A stretch of DNA of 64,000 bases from Friedmanniella luteola (lineage in GTDB: Bacteria; Actinomycetota; Actinomycetes; Propionibacteriales; Propionibacteriaceae). Of this stretch, positions 38,418 to 45,908 are shown piece after piece. The DNA lies in contig NZ_LT629749.1 of the NCBI RefSeq assembly GCF_900105065.1, positions 1,240,001-1,304,000 on the forward strand, read 5' to 3'. Position numbers and translations under genes: made by a program. The notes beneath the pieces were generated by a model, which was not told the origin of the DNA, did no database searches, and saw only the letters and a list, made by a program, of their open reading frames with translations. Numbering within the stretch: the stretch's first letter is position 1; every line of letters starts with the position of its first letter.

Positions 38418-38714
38418 ATGAGCATCAGCAGGCGAGCGTTGATCGGGGTCGCCCTCGGGGTCGGCGGGGCTGCGGTCGTGGGTGCCGTCGCCTTCGCCGG
38501 TCCGCCGGCCCGGCCCGCTGCCGCCCCCGGTCGGGGCGCCACGTACCAGCCGGGTCCCGGGGACCCGCGTCTGCGAGGACCGGGCGACATGATCATGGAG
38601 CACCTGCCGGGCCGGTGGCAGACCCACCTGCTGCCCTTCGCCGGACACCGCCCCAGCCGAGCGCGCGTCGTGGCCGATCTGCGCGCGGCCCGGGCACAGC
38701 GCCTGGTGGAGTGA
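38418..38714 (+). CDS. MelC1-like tyrosinase caddie protein, first copy
   Basis: A 98-residue protein that begins 9 nt after the tyrosinase stop, with GAGGG before ATG. It has a Tat-type signal (ISRRALIGVAL, then a hydrophobic run to about residue 27) and a short mature domain with LPGRWQTHLLPFAG followed by a charged helix (SRARVVADLRAARAQ). The pattern matches the C-terminal part of Streptomyces MelC1, which loads copper into tyrosinase and carries it out through Tat. Similarity is judged by eye and is short, so the function is inference strengthened by position. Confidence 0.65.
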   Translation: MSISRRALIGVALGVGGAAVVGAVAFAGPPARPAAAPGRGATYQPGPGDPRLRGPGDMIMEHLPGRWQTHLLPFAGHRPSRARVVADLRAARAQRLVE

Positions 38715-38780
38715 GCTGCTGAGCGAGCTCGGAGCGGGGGACACCACGCAGCGGTCGGGCGACAGGCAGGAGAGGACGAG

Positions 38781-39092
38781 GTGAGCGGGCGACGGCTGAG
38801 CGGGTCCTCGGGGCGACGGCGCAGGGTGGTCACGGCCGTCGTCGCCGGCGTGGCCGGGGCCGCCGCCGCGATCACGGCGGCGGTCATCGCGTCGGGCAGT
38901 CCTGCGCCGGCCGGACCCCCCTACCAGGACGCCTCGCAGCCGCCGGCGCCGATGCCGTCCGGAGCAGCGGCGCAGCAGCTCCCGGACGGGACCTGGGTGT
39001 CGCGGCTGCTGCCCTTCGCGGGTCCCTTCCCCACGCGGGAGGCGCTGGACCGAGCGGTCGCCGAGGCGCGGGAGCAGGGTCTGATCAGCTGA
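38781..39092 (+). CDS. MelC1-like tyrosinase caddie protein, second copy
   Basis: A 103-residue paralog of the preceding gene. The N-terminus is Arg-rich (SGRRLSGSSGRRRR) with a hydrophobic segment at about 16-38, so it is exported or anchored. The mature part carries LPDGTWVSRLLPFAG and the helix PTREALDRAVAEAREQG, which is close to the MelC1 core (DGSWISVV, then PTPRAAARAAVDEL, as I recall it). GTG 38781 has GGAGAGGA upstream. Two caddies for one tyrosinase is unusual; they may have split copper-loading and export roles. Confidence 0.65.
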   Translation: MSGRRLSGSSGRRRRVVTAVVAGVAGAAAAITAAVIASGSPAPAGPPYQDASQPPAPMPSGAAAQQLPDGTWVSRLLPFAGPFPTREALDRAVAEAREQGLIS

Positions 39093-39161
39093 GGGGGCGG
39101 TCGACGTCCCCGTGAGCCGGCCGGACGCCCGCGTGGCTGTCGAACCGCCACCACGGGAGGG

Positions 39162-40412
39162 TCACGCGCCCTGGTGCGACCGCGGGGTGAGGGCACCCAC
39201 CTCGGCCCCGTGGTGCAGGGCGTCGAAGACCGCGACGTAGGCGTCGCGCTGGTGGCGCCAGCTGAGGCCGTCGTCGACCCGCCGCCGACCGGCCCGGCCC
39301 ATCGCCTGCCGCCGGTCCGGGTCGTCCAGCAGCGCCAGGATGGCGTCCGCGTAGGCGGTCACGTCGCCGCTCGGCACGTACGTCGCCGCCTCGCCGGCGG
39401 ACACCCGGGTCTCCTTGAGGTCGTAGGCGACCACGGGCAGTCCGAAGGCCATGTACTCCAGCGTCTTGTTCATCGTCGACAGGTCGTTCAGCGGGTTCTT
39501 CGGGTCGGGGGAGAGCCCGACCTCGGCGGTGGAGAGGACGTCACGCATCACCTCGTCGGAGACCCGGCCGGGGAGCTCCAGGTGGTCGGCCAGCCCGAGC
39601 TCGTCCCGCAGGGCGAGGAGCTCCTCGTAGCAGTCACCCCGGCCCATGAAGATGAACGTGACGTCGCGGCGGCCGGCCTGGTGCACGACGTGCGCCGCGG
39701 CCCGCACCGCGAGGTCGACCCCGTCCTGCGGTCCCATGACGCCGATGTAGGCCACGAGGTGGGCCCGACCGCGGCGCAGCGCCGGGTTCGGGGCGACCGT
39801 CCGCAGACGCTCCTCGTCGGGACCCGTCCGCACCACGGTGACCTCGGTCGCCGACCTGCCGCCGCGCCGGCGGGCGACCTCGGCGTAGGACGTGTTCGTC
39901 GACACGACGTGGTCCGCCGTCCTGAAGGTGGCCCGCTCCAGCAGCAGCAGGCCGCGTCGGGCCAGCCGGCTGCCCTGCGGGAAGCGGGACTCGTAGAGCT
40001 CGGGGCAGAGGTCGTGGTGGTCGAAGACGAAGCGGGTGCCGTCCCGGAGCCGGAGCCACCGGGCGATCGGCCAGAAGATGTCCGGCGGGTTGCACGCCTG
40101 CAGGACCGCGAGCCTGCCCGCACGGCGGGCGCGCAGCACCAGCCTCGCCGTGGCGAGGAAGGAGTAGGCGTACTCGAGGACGAAGCCGAGCGCGCTGCCC
40201 CCGGGGGCGTACGGGGGGTACTTGAGGAGGGTGACGCCCTCGAGCACCTCGTGGGACGGGTCGCCCTTCCCCTTCGGGCAGACGACGGTGACGTCGTAGC
40301 CCGCAGCGGTCAGCGCCTGGCACTCCAGCCAGACCCGCCGGTCGAACGGGACCGGCAGGTTCTGGACGATGACCAGCACCCGCGGTGGCGATCCCCCGGA
40401 GGGACTGCTCAC
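39162..40412 (-). CDS. Glycosyltransferase family 4
   Basis: A 416-residue GT-B enzyme. The N-terminal VIVQNLPVPFDRRVWLECQA (residues 14-33) is typical of WcaL/ExpE-like GT4 proteins; FVFDHHDLCPELYESRF near 123 and the donor site TMNKTLEYMAFGLPVVAYDL near 312 are clear. GTG 40412 overlaps the restored stop of the upstream dehydrogenase in GTGA. As sequenced, a +1 frameshift in that gene reads into this frame, which gives an apparent 858-codon fusion; the natural start and coupling geometry argue for two separate genes. Confidence 0.85.
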   Translation of the reverse strand: MSSPSGGSPPRVLVIVQNLPVPFDRRVWLECQALTAAGYDVTVVCPKGKGDPSHEVLEGVTLLKYPPYAPGGSALGFVLEYAYSFLATARLVLRARRAGRLAVLQACNPPDIFWPIARWLRLRDGTRFVFDHHDLCPELYESRFPQGSRLARRGLLLLERATFRTADHVVSTNTSYAEVARRRGGRSATEVTVVRTGPDEERLRTVAPNPALRRGRAHLVAYIGVMGPQDGVDLAVRAAAHVVHQAGRRDVTFIFMGRGDCYEELLALRDELGLADHLELPGRVSDEVMRDVLSTAEVGLSPDPKNPLNDLSTMNKTLEYMAFGLPVVAYDLKETRVSAGEAATYVPSGDVTAYADAILALLDDPDRRQAMGRAGRRRVDDGLSWRHQRDAYVAVFDALHHGAEVGALTPRSHQGA

Positions 40413-41738
40413 ACCTTCCACCCGATCCCCTCGTAGCCGGGCAGCCGCTCGATCTCCTCGCCGAGAGCGCCGTGCAGGTCGAGGACCCAGTCCGGCGAGC
40501 GGAGCTTCAGCTCCTCGAGAGCGGGCCGGGTCCGAGGTGGACACGACGGCGGCGTCGCAGCCGAGGAGGACCTCCCGGGGCGTCGCGTGCAGCAACCGGC
40601 TGAGGTGCGGCAGCCGCTGCTCCACGTACCGCAGGTTCGAGCCGATGAGGCGCTCGGGGTTGATGATCGGGTCGTAGATCCGCACCTCGAAGCCTTTGCC
40701 GAGCAGCCGCTCCGCGAGCTCGACGTGCGGGCTCTCCCGCAGGTCGTCGGTGTCCATCTTGAAGCTGAGTCCCAGGATGGCGACCCGGCGGTGGGGGCTG
40801 CCGATCAGCCGGTCCACGGCGTCCCGGATGACCAGCTCGTTCGAGTGCAGGGTGCCCGTGAGTAGCGGGACGTCGAGAGCGTTGAGCCGTGCCATGTCCA
40901 CGAGCGCCCGCAGGTCCTTCGGGAGGCAGGAGCCGCCGAATGCGAAGCCGGGCTTGAGGTAGGCGGACGAGATGTTCAGCACCGTGTCCTCCGCGAACAC
41001 CTTCATCACCTCGCGCGAGTCCACGCCGAAGGTGCGGAAGATCCTCGCCATCTCGTTGGCGAACGTGATCTTGGTGGCGTGGAAGGCGTTGCAGGCGTAC
41101 TTCAGGGCCTCGGCGCTGCGGACGTCCACCGACCGGACCTCCTTGCCCAGGAAGGCGAACATCGCCGTCAGGGTCGCGGTGGCCCGCCAGTCGGCGCTGC
41201 CGACGACGACGAAGGGTGGGTGGTAGAAGTCGGCCAGCCCGCAGCCCTCCCGGAGGAACTCGGGGCACATCGCCGTGCCCACCGCCCAGCCCTGCGCTGA
41301 CCGGTCGTCCCGGAAGTGGGGGGCGACGACGGCGTCCCCGGTCCCCGGGGGCACCGTGCTCCGCACGACCACCGCGTGGAAGCCGGAGGCGGGTGGCGTC
41401 GCGACGTCCATCGCGGCCCGGATGTCACGCACCGCGTTGTCGAGGTAGGACAGGTCGGTACCGCCGTAGGGCAGGGACGGGGTGCCCACGCACAGCAGGG
41501 AGACGTCGGCGCGCTCGAGTGCGACCACCGGGTCCGTCGTCGCGGTCAGCCGGCCGTCCGCCACCGCCCTGGCGACGAGGTCCTCGATCCCGGGCTCCAC
41601 GACGGGGCTGCGGCCGGAGCGGATGTGCTCGACCTTGAGCGGGTCGACGTCGACGCCGCACACCTCGTGTCCCTGCGAGGCGAGCCCGGCCGCCGTGACC
41701 ATGCCGACATAGCCCATGCCGAAGATCGCGATCCTCAC
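40409..41738 (-). CDS. GDP-mannose/UDP-glucose 6-dehydrogenase with frameshift near the 3' end
   Basis: Sugar-nucleotide dehydrogenase that makes a nucleotide-uronic acid. Seen are IAIFGMGYVGMVTAAGLA at the N-terminus, CPEFLREGCGLADFYHPPF near residue 158 and FGGSCLPKDLRAL with catalytic Cys271. The CLPKD form is nearer AlgD (GDP-mannose) than Ugd. Near plus-strand 40520 the frame is one base too long; removing one base restores LEELKLRSPDWVLDLHG and a stop at 40409, giving 442 residues. This is a real mutation or a sequencing error. GTG 41738 overlaps the stop of a small upstream ORF. Confidence 0.82.
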
Positions 41739-41974
41739 AGCTGCCCGCTGTCCAGGGTCGTGAGCACGGAGAGTGGCCGGGCGGGGCTGGCGGTGGCGTC
41801 GCCCGCCGCGCCGGTGGCGGGAAGGCCCGTGCAGTCACCCACCTCCCCGGCGGGATCTGGGTGACGATGAGCCGGTGAGCCGGCGGCACGCACCTCAGGT
41901 GCGGGGCGCGCGGTGAGATGGGCCACCAGGTTGGTGCCGGAAGCGTCGGCGTTGACGACGGCGGTGCAGAGCAT
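41735..41974 (-). CDS. Small unrecognised protein coupled to the dehydrogenase gene
   Basis: A 79-codon frame with no family I recognise. ATG 41974 has GGGGGAG 6 nt upstream on the minus strand, and the stop overlaps the dehydrogenase start in GTGA. The product begins MLCTAVVNADASGTNLVAHL and becomes Ala/Pro/Gly-rich with no membrane segment. The ribosome-binding site and coupling suggest translation; the composition is compatible with a regulatory leader rather than a folded enzyme. Confidence 0.45.
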   Translation of the reverse strand: MLCTAVVNADASGTNLVAHLTARPAPEVRAAGSPAHRHPDPAGEVGDCTGLPATGAAGDATASPARPLSVLTTLDSGQL

Positions 41975-42404
41975 CTGATTCTCCCCCGAGAATGACAGTC
42001 GGTCAGAACGCGCCTGAGTCCGGATCGCCCTGACCGGGCGTGGGTGTGGACGGCTGGGAGGGGACCTGGGGCGCGGACCCTCCTGCGCCGGCGTCGTGCC
42101 GGCCGTGTTGCGCAGCTCTCGCAAGTCAGCTGGTCGGAGATGGGGCGGCGGGCGAGGCGTCTCGCCCTCTCGGACCGTGATCACACCCCCCGGCCGCGTT
42201 CCTCGCCCCCCCGGCGATTCGGCAGCTCGACGAGCTCGGGCCCTCCCCGTCGGGCTTCTCGCTCCTGTCGGAGCTGTCGTCGAGAGTTGAAAGGTAGCGC
42301 TGGGAGCGCGGACCCACCGCGAGTACGAAAAGTTCCCCGGACCCTCGTCGGGTGGTCGGATTCCTGCGTCCGGGTCGTCCTCCTGCTGCCCCGTGACATC
42401 CGGT
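41975..42404. other. Non-coding gap upstream of the dehydrogenase unit
   Basis: No gene was recognised in these 430 nt. A hairpin GGGCGAG-GCGT-CTCGCCC lies at 42150-42167. The sequence near 42285-42345 is less GC-rich than its surroundings and may hold the promoter for the minus-strand unit, but no clear -10/-35 pair was found. Confidence 0.35.
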
Positions 42405-42446
42405 GGGCCCGGGGCCGTGGCGCTTCGCGGCACCGGCCCCGAGCCC
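42405..42446 (-). terminator. Large hairpin after the LOG-family gene
   Basis: CGGGGCCG (42410-42417) pairs with CGGCCCCG (42434-42441); outer GGGC/GCCC (42405-42408 with 42443-42446) and an inner GCG-CTT-CGC extend the stem. It begins 12 nt after the LOG-family stop on the minus strand. There is no U-tract. Confidence 0.65.
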
Positions 42447-42457
42447 CGCGTCGACCG

Positions 42458-43549
42458 TCAGCCCACCAGGTCCGCGGCCTCCTCGACGCTGTCGACGCAG
42501 TGCACGACCCGGCCCATCGCCCGGCCCGCTCCGAGGGCCTGCAGCAGGGGCCAGGCGGGGTAGCTGCGGGTCCAGTGCTCCACGCCCACCAGGACCATCG
42601 GGGCCACCAACGAGGCGTCGGCGGCGTAGAAGTTCTCGGTGACGGCCTGGAAGATCTCCTGCACGGTGCCGGCCTGCCCGGGCAGGTAGACGATGCCGCC
42701 TCGGCAGCGGTGCAGCAGGGTGTCCTCGCGCAGGGCGTTGGCGAAGTACTTGGCGATGCCGGTGGCGAAGACGTTGGTCGGCTCGTGGCCGTAGAACCAG
42801 GTGGGGATCGACAGGCTGGCCCCCGCGCCGTCGACGGGCCAGCAGGCCCGCACCGCGCGGGCGGCGTCCAGCCAGCCGTCCAGCGCGGCGCGGTAGGTCG
42901 GCGCGGTGCCGAGCAGGTCCAGGGCGGGGTCGAGGGCGTCGGGCCAGGGGCTGAGGTAGGCACCGAGGTTGGCCGCCTCCATCGCGCCCGGCCCGCCGCC
43001 GGTGAGCACGGTCAGGCCGGCGCGGGCCAGCCGCCCGCCGAGGGTGGCCGCGGCGGCGTAGCCCGGCTCGCCGCGCTGCAGCGCGTGGCCGCCCATCACC
43101 CCGACGACCCGGGCGGGGTCGGTGCCGGCGGTGGCGTCGTCGAGGGCGTCGGTGATGGCGTGGTCGTGCAGGGTGGCCGCGAGGGTGTGCGCCAGCGCGG
43201 CGGGCCCGGTGGACTTCGACCAGGCGTAGACGGCGGCGTCCGGGCTGCCCGCGTACGCACCGGACCCGTACAGGGCGTCCGCGTCGTACAGGCTGGGGCG
43301 GTAGGGGTCGAAGGGCAGGTCGGGCAGCCGGGGGAACAGCAGGGCGCCGCGGCGGCGCAGCTCGTCCTCCACCCCCGGTTCCAGCCGGCAGCCGAGGAGC
43401 ACCGCCCCGCGCGGGTCGTGGGCCAGCAGCTCGGCCGACCGGTCGGTGAGGTCCACCGACTGCACCACCCAGCCGCTCATCCGCGCCGACCCCTGGCTGT
43501 GGGCGTCGAAGTCGGCGAGGGAGTCGATCTCGACGAGGCGGCGGGTCAT
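42458..43549 (-). CDS. LOG-family (lysine-decarboxylase-like) protein
   Basis: A 363-residue protein whose C-terminal two thirds are a LOG domain, the Rossmann-like fold of cytokinin-nucleoside monophosphate phosphoribohydrolases. TGGGPGAMEAAN near residue 193 is intact. The second motif, usually PGGxGTxxE, reads LPGQAGTVQEIF near 293, so the second Gly is Gln. An N-terminal region of about 115 residues precedes the fold. It may be a nucleotide 5'-monophosphate nucleosidase; the substitution makes activity uncertain. A strong hairpin follows its stop. Confidence 0.8.
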   Translation of the reverse strand: MTRRLVEIDSLADFDAHSQGSARMSGWVVQSVDLTDRSAELLAHDPRGAVLLGCRLEPGVEDELRRRGALLFPRLPDLPFDPYRPSLYDADALYGSGAYAGSPDAAVYAWSKSTGPAALAHTLAATLHDHAITDALDDATAGTDPARVVGVMGGHALQRGEPGYAAAATLGGRLARAGLTVLTGGGPGAMEAANLGAYLSPWPDALDPALDLLGTAPTYRAALDGWLDAARAVRACWPVDGAGASLSIPTWFYGHEPTNVFATGIAKYFANALREDTLLHRCRGGIVYLPGQAGTVQEIFQAVTENFYAADASLVAPMVLVGVEHWTRSYPAWPLLQALGAGRAMGRVVHCVDSVEEAADLVG

Positions 43550-43610
43550 GGTCCCGCCGATCCTGCCAGCCGCGGTGGGCCGCAGCGGGCGCGGGATCTA
43601 GGCTCGCCGG

Positions 43611-44603
43611 GTGGAGACGAACATCTTGGGCAGAACAGAGCGGCCGGTCTCGGTCATCGGCCTCGGCACCTGGCAGCTGGGCGGTGACTGGGGCGAGGTG
43701 AGCGAGTCCGACGCGCTGGCCCTGCTCGAGGCGTCGGTGGAGGCGGGTGTCACGGTCCTCGACACCGCCGACGTCTACGGCGACGGCCGCAGCGAGCAGC
43801 TGATCGGCCGGTTCATCGGCGACCACCCCGACCTCGACCTCACCGTCATGACGAAGATGGGCCGCCGCGTCGACCAGGTGCCGGAGAACTACACCCTGGA
43901 CAACTTCCGGGCCTGGACCGACCGCTCCCGGCGCAACCTCGGCGTGGACCAGCTGGACCTCGTCCAGCTGCACTGCCCGCCCACCTCGGTGTACTCCCAC
44001 GACGCGGTCTACGACGCGCTGGACACCCTGGTCGCCGACGGCGTGATCGCCCACTACGGCGTCAGCGTCGAAACCTGCGACGAGGCGCTGACCGCCATCT
44101 CCCGCCGGGGGACCGCGACCGTGCAGATCATCCTCAACGCCTTCCGGCTGAAGCCGCTGGAGTACGTGCTGCCCGCCGCCCAGGAGGCCGGCGTCGGCGT
44201 CATCGCGCGGGTCCCGCTGGCCAGCGGGCTGCTCAGCGGGAAGTACACCCCCGACACGCAGTTCGCGGAGAGCGACCACCGCAGCTACAACCGGGACGGC
44301 TCCGCCTTCGACGTCGGCGAGACGTTCTCCGGCGTCGACTACGAGACCGGGGTGGCCGCCGCGGTCGAGTTCTCGACCCTGGTCGCCGCCCTGCCCTTCC
44401 CCGTCACGCCGGCCCAGGCCGCGCTGGCCTGGGTGGCGCAGCAGCCGGGCGTCAGCACGGTCATCCCCGGCGCCCGGACACCTGCCCAGGCCCGCAGCAA
44501 CGCCGAGGCGGGCTCGTTCGCGAAGCTGCCGGAGGAGTTCCTGGCCGCGGTCGCCGACCTCTACGACCGGCGGATCCGCGCCCAGGTGCACGCCCGCTGG
44601 TGA
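43611..44603 (+). CDS. Aldo/keto reductase
   Basis: A 330-residue NADPH-dependent TIM-barrel oxidoreductase. The catalytic Asp and Tyr are in LDTADVYGDGRSEQLIG (about residues 52-68), the Lys in VMTKMG near 81 and the His in LVQLHCPP near 121. The C-terminal cofactor part has STVIPGARTPAQARSNAEA. The substrate is unknown. GTG 43611 lies 6 nt after TAGGCT and has no ribosome-binding site, so the transcript is probably leaderless. It is convergent with the PDZ protease gene. Confidence 0.92.
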   Translation: METNILGRTERPVSVIGLGTWQLGGDWGEVSESDALALLEASVEAGVTVLDTADVYGDGRSEQLIGRFIGDHPDLDLTVMTKMGRRVDQVPENYTLDNFRAWTDRSRRNLGVDQLDLVQLHCPPTSVYSHDAVYDALDTLVADGVIAHYGVSVETCDEALTAISRRGTATVQIILNAFRLKPLEYVLPAAQEAGVGVIARVPLASGLLSGKYTPDTQFAESDHRSYNRDGSAFDVGETFSGVDYETGVAAAVEFSTLVAALPFPVTPAQAALAWVAQQPGVSTVIPGARTPAQARSNAEAGSFAKLPEEFLAAVADLYDRRIRAQVHARW

Positions 44604-44621
44604 GCCGGTGCGGGCCCGGTC

Positions 44622-45806
44622 TCAGGCGGTCGGGCTCGCCGCGAGCGTGACGGTCGCCGTCCGGGTCGACCCGGACGCGTCGGTCCAGGTCACCTCGACC
44701 CGGTCGCCGACGGCGCGGCCCTCGAGAGCCGTGCTCAGCCCGGCCGCCGAGTCGACGGCGTCCCCACCGACCGCGGTGATCGTGTCCGCGGCGGCCAGCC
44801 CGGCGGTCGCGGCGGGAGAGCCGTCCACCACGCCGGCCACGAGCGCTCCGTCGCCCGCGACGGTCGCGGTGCCCCACGCGGCGCCCGGGTCGGCCGTCGC
44901 GGTGTCGGTGACCTGGACTCCGAGGAAGGCGGAGGCGCCGACCTGGACACCGGCACCGGACTCGCCGCTGGTGATCTGGTCGACGACGGCGAGGGCGTCC
45001 TCGATCGGGATGGCGTAACCGTCGATGGCCGTCCCGCTGGACGCGGCGGTGTCGATGCCGACGACCTCGCCCTCGGCGTCGACCAGGGGGCCGCCCGAGT
45101 CCCCGGCCACCACGTCGGCGTCGGTCTCGATCAGCCCGGTCAGCCGCTCGCCGGCCACCGAGCCCTCGGCCGCGGTGGTGATGGAGGCCTCGAGGGCAGT
45201 CACCGTGCCGTCGGCCGCGGTCAGCGTGCCGGTGCCGCCGGCGTTCCCGACGGCGGTGACAGCGTCACCCGCGGCCAGGGTGTCGTCGTCGACCGCGGCC
45301 GTGGTCAGCCCGCTCGCACCGTCCAGCTGCAGCAGCGCGACGTCGGCGCCGGCGCTGTGCCCCACGACCTCGGCGGTGTAGGTGTCCCCGGTGCTGGCGA
45401 CGGTCACCCGGATCGCGGTGGCGCCCTCGACGACGTGGTAGTTGGTGAGGATCTCCCCGGTGGACGTCAGCACGATGCCGGTGCCCGCGCCAGCGGCGTC
45501 CTCGTAGCCGAGCACGGTGTCCACCAGCACGACGCCGGCCGACTCGGCGGCGGTGGCCGGGTCGGAGTCGACGGTGGTGGTCCCCGCACCGACGGTGCCG
45601 GTCGCGCCCGGGTCGGCGTGCTGCCCCCAGCCGCCGTACCCGCCGGACCGGCCCCAGTCGGCGAGGGCCACCACGCCTGCCCCGGCGCCGACCGACGCGG
45701 CCGCGCCGGCCGACGCCGCGGCGACCGGGAGGCCCGGCAGCCCCACGGCCGCCGTCAGCGCCGTCGCTCCCGCGACCCGTCGTGCCCATCCGTACCTGCG
45801 TGCCAT
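44622..45806 (-). CDS. Trypsin-like serine protease with PDZ domain (HtrA-like)
   Basis: A 394-residue exported S1C-type protease. A signal peptide or signal anchor covers about 1-33 after an Arg-rich start. The catalytic triad is visible: His124 in ILTNYHVVEG, Asp155 in GADVALLQLD and Ser237 in AGDSGGPL. A PDZ domain fills about 293-392 (AFLGVQV, then VVDGSPAATAGLAAADTI). It probably handles misfolded proteins outside the membrane. ATG 45806 was chosen because AGGAGG lies 7 nt upstream; an in-frame start at 45845 has none. Confidence 0.9.
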   Translation of the reverse strand: MARRYGWARRVAGATALTAAVGLPGLPVAAASAGAAASVGAGAGVVALADWGRSGGYGGWGQHADPGATGTVGAGTTTVDSDPATAAESAGVVLVDTVLGYEDAAGAGTGIVLTSTGEILTNYHVVEGATAIRVTVASTGDTYTAEVVGHSAGADVALLQLDGASGLTTAAVDDDTLAAGDAVTAVGNAGGTGTLTAADGTVTALEASITTAAEGSVAGERLTGLIETDADVVAGDSGGPLVDAEGEVVGIDTAASSGTAIDGYAIPIEDALAVVDQITSGESGAGVQVGASAFLGVQVTDTATADPGAAWGTATVAGDGALVAGVVDGSPAATAGLAAADTITAVGGDAVDSAAGLSTALEGRAVGDRVEVTWTDASGSTRTATVTLAASPTA

Positions 45807-45825
45807 GACGTTCCTCCTGCTGATC

Positions 45826-45843
45826 GGCTCGAGAGCTCGAGCC
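45826..45843 (-). terminator. Hairpin between the DUF805 and protease genes
   Basis: GGCTCGA and TCGAGCC (7-bp stem, 4-nt loop GAGC) lie in the 102-nt gap, just upstream of the protease ribosome-binding site. It may terminate the DUF805 transcript or modulate protease translation. Confidence 0.45.
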
Positions 45844-45908
45844 AACCGCGGGCGCCGGTGAGCAGGATGGGCCTCACCTGTGCGCCGGCCATGAGCTGGC
45901 GCCGGGGA

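Noticed and set aside
39162-41738. Single dehydrogenase-glycosyltransferase fusion protein
   Set aside because: The junction is out-of-frame nonsense rich in Arg and Ala, and deleting one base restores a normal C-terminus, a stop and a GTGA-coupled start for the second gene.
42034-42433. N-terminal extension of the 79-codon ORF to 232 codons
   Set aside because: The added part is Arg/Pro/Ser-rich shadow sequence, while the ATG at 41974 has its own ribosome-binding site.
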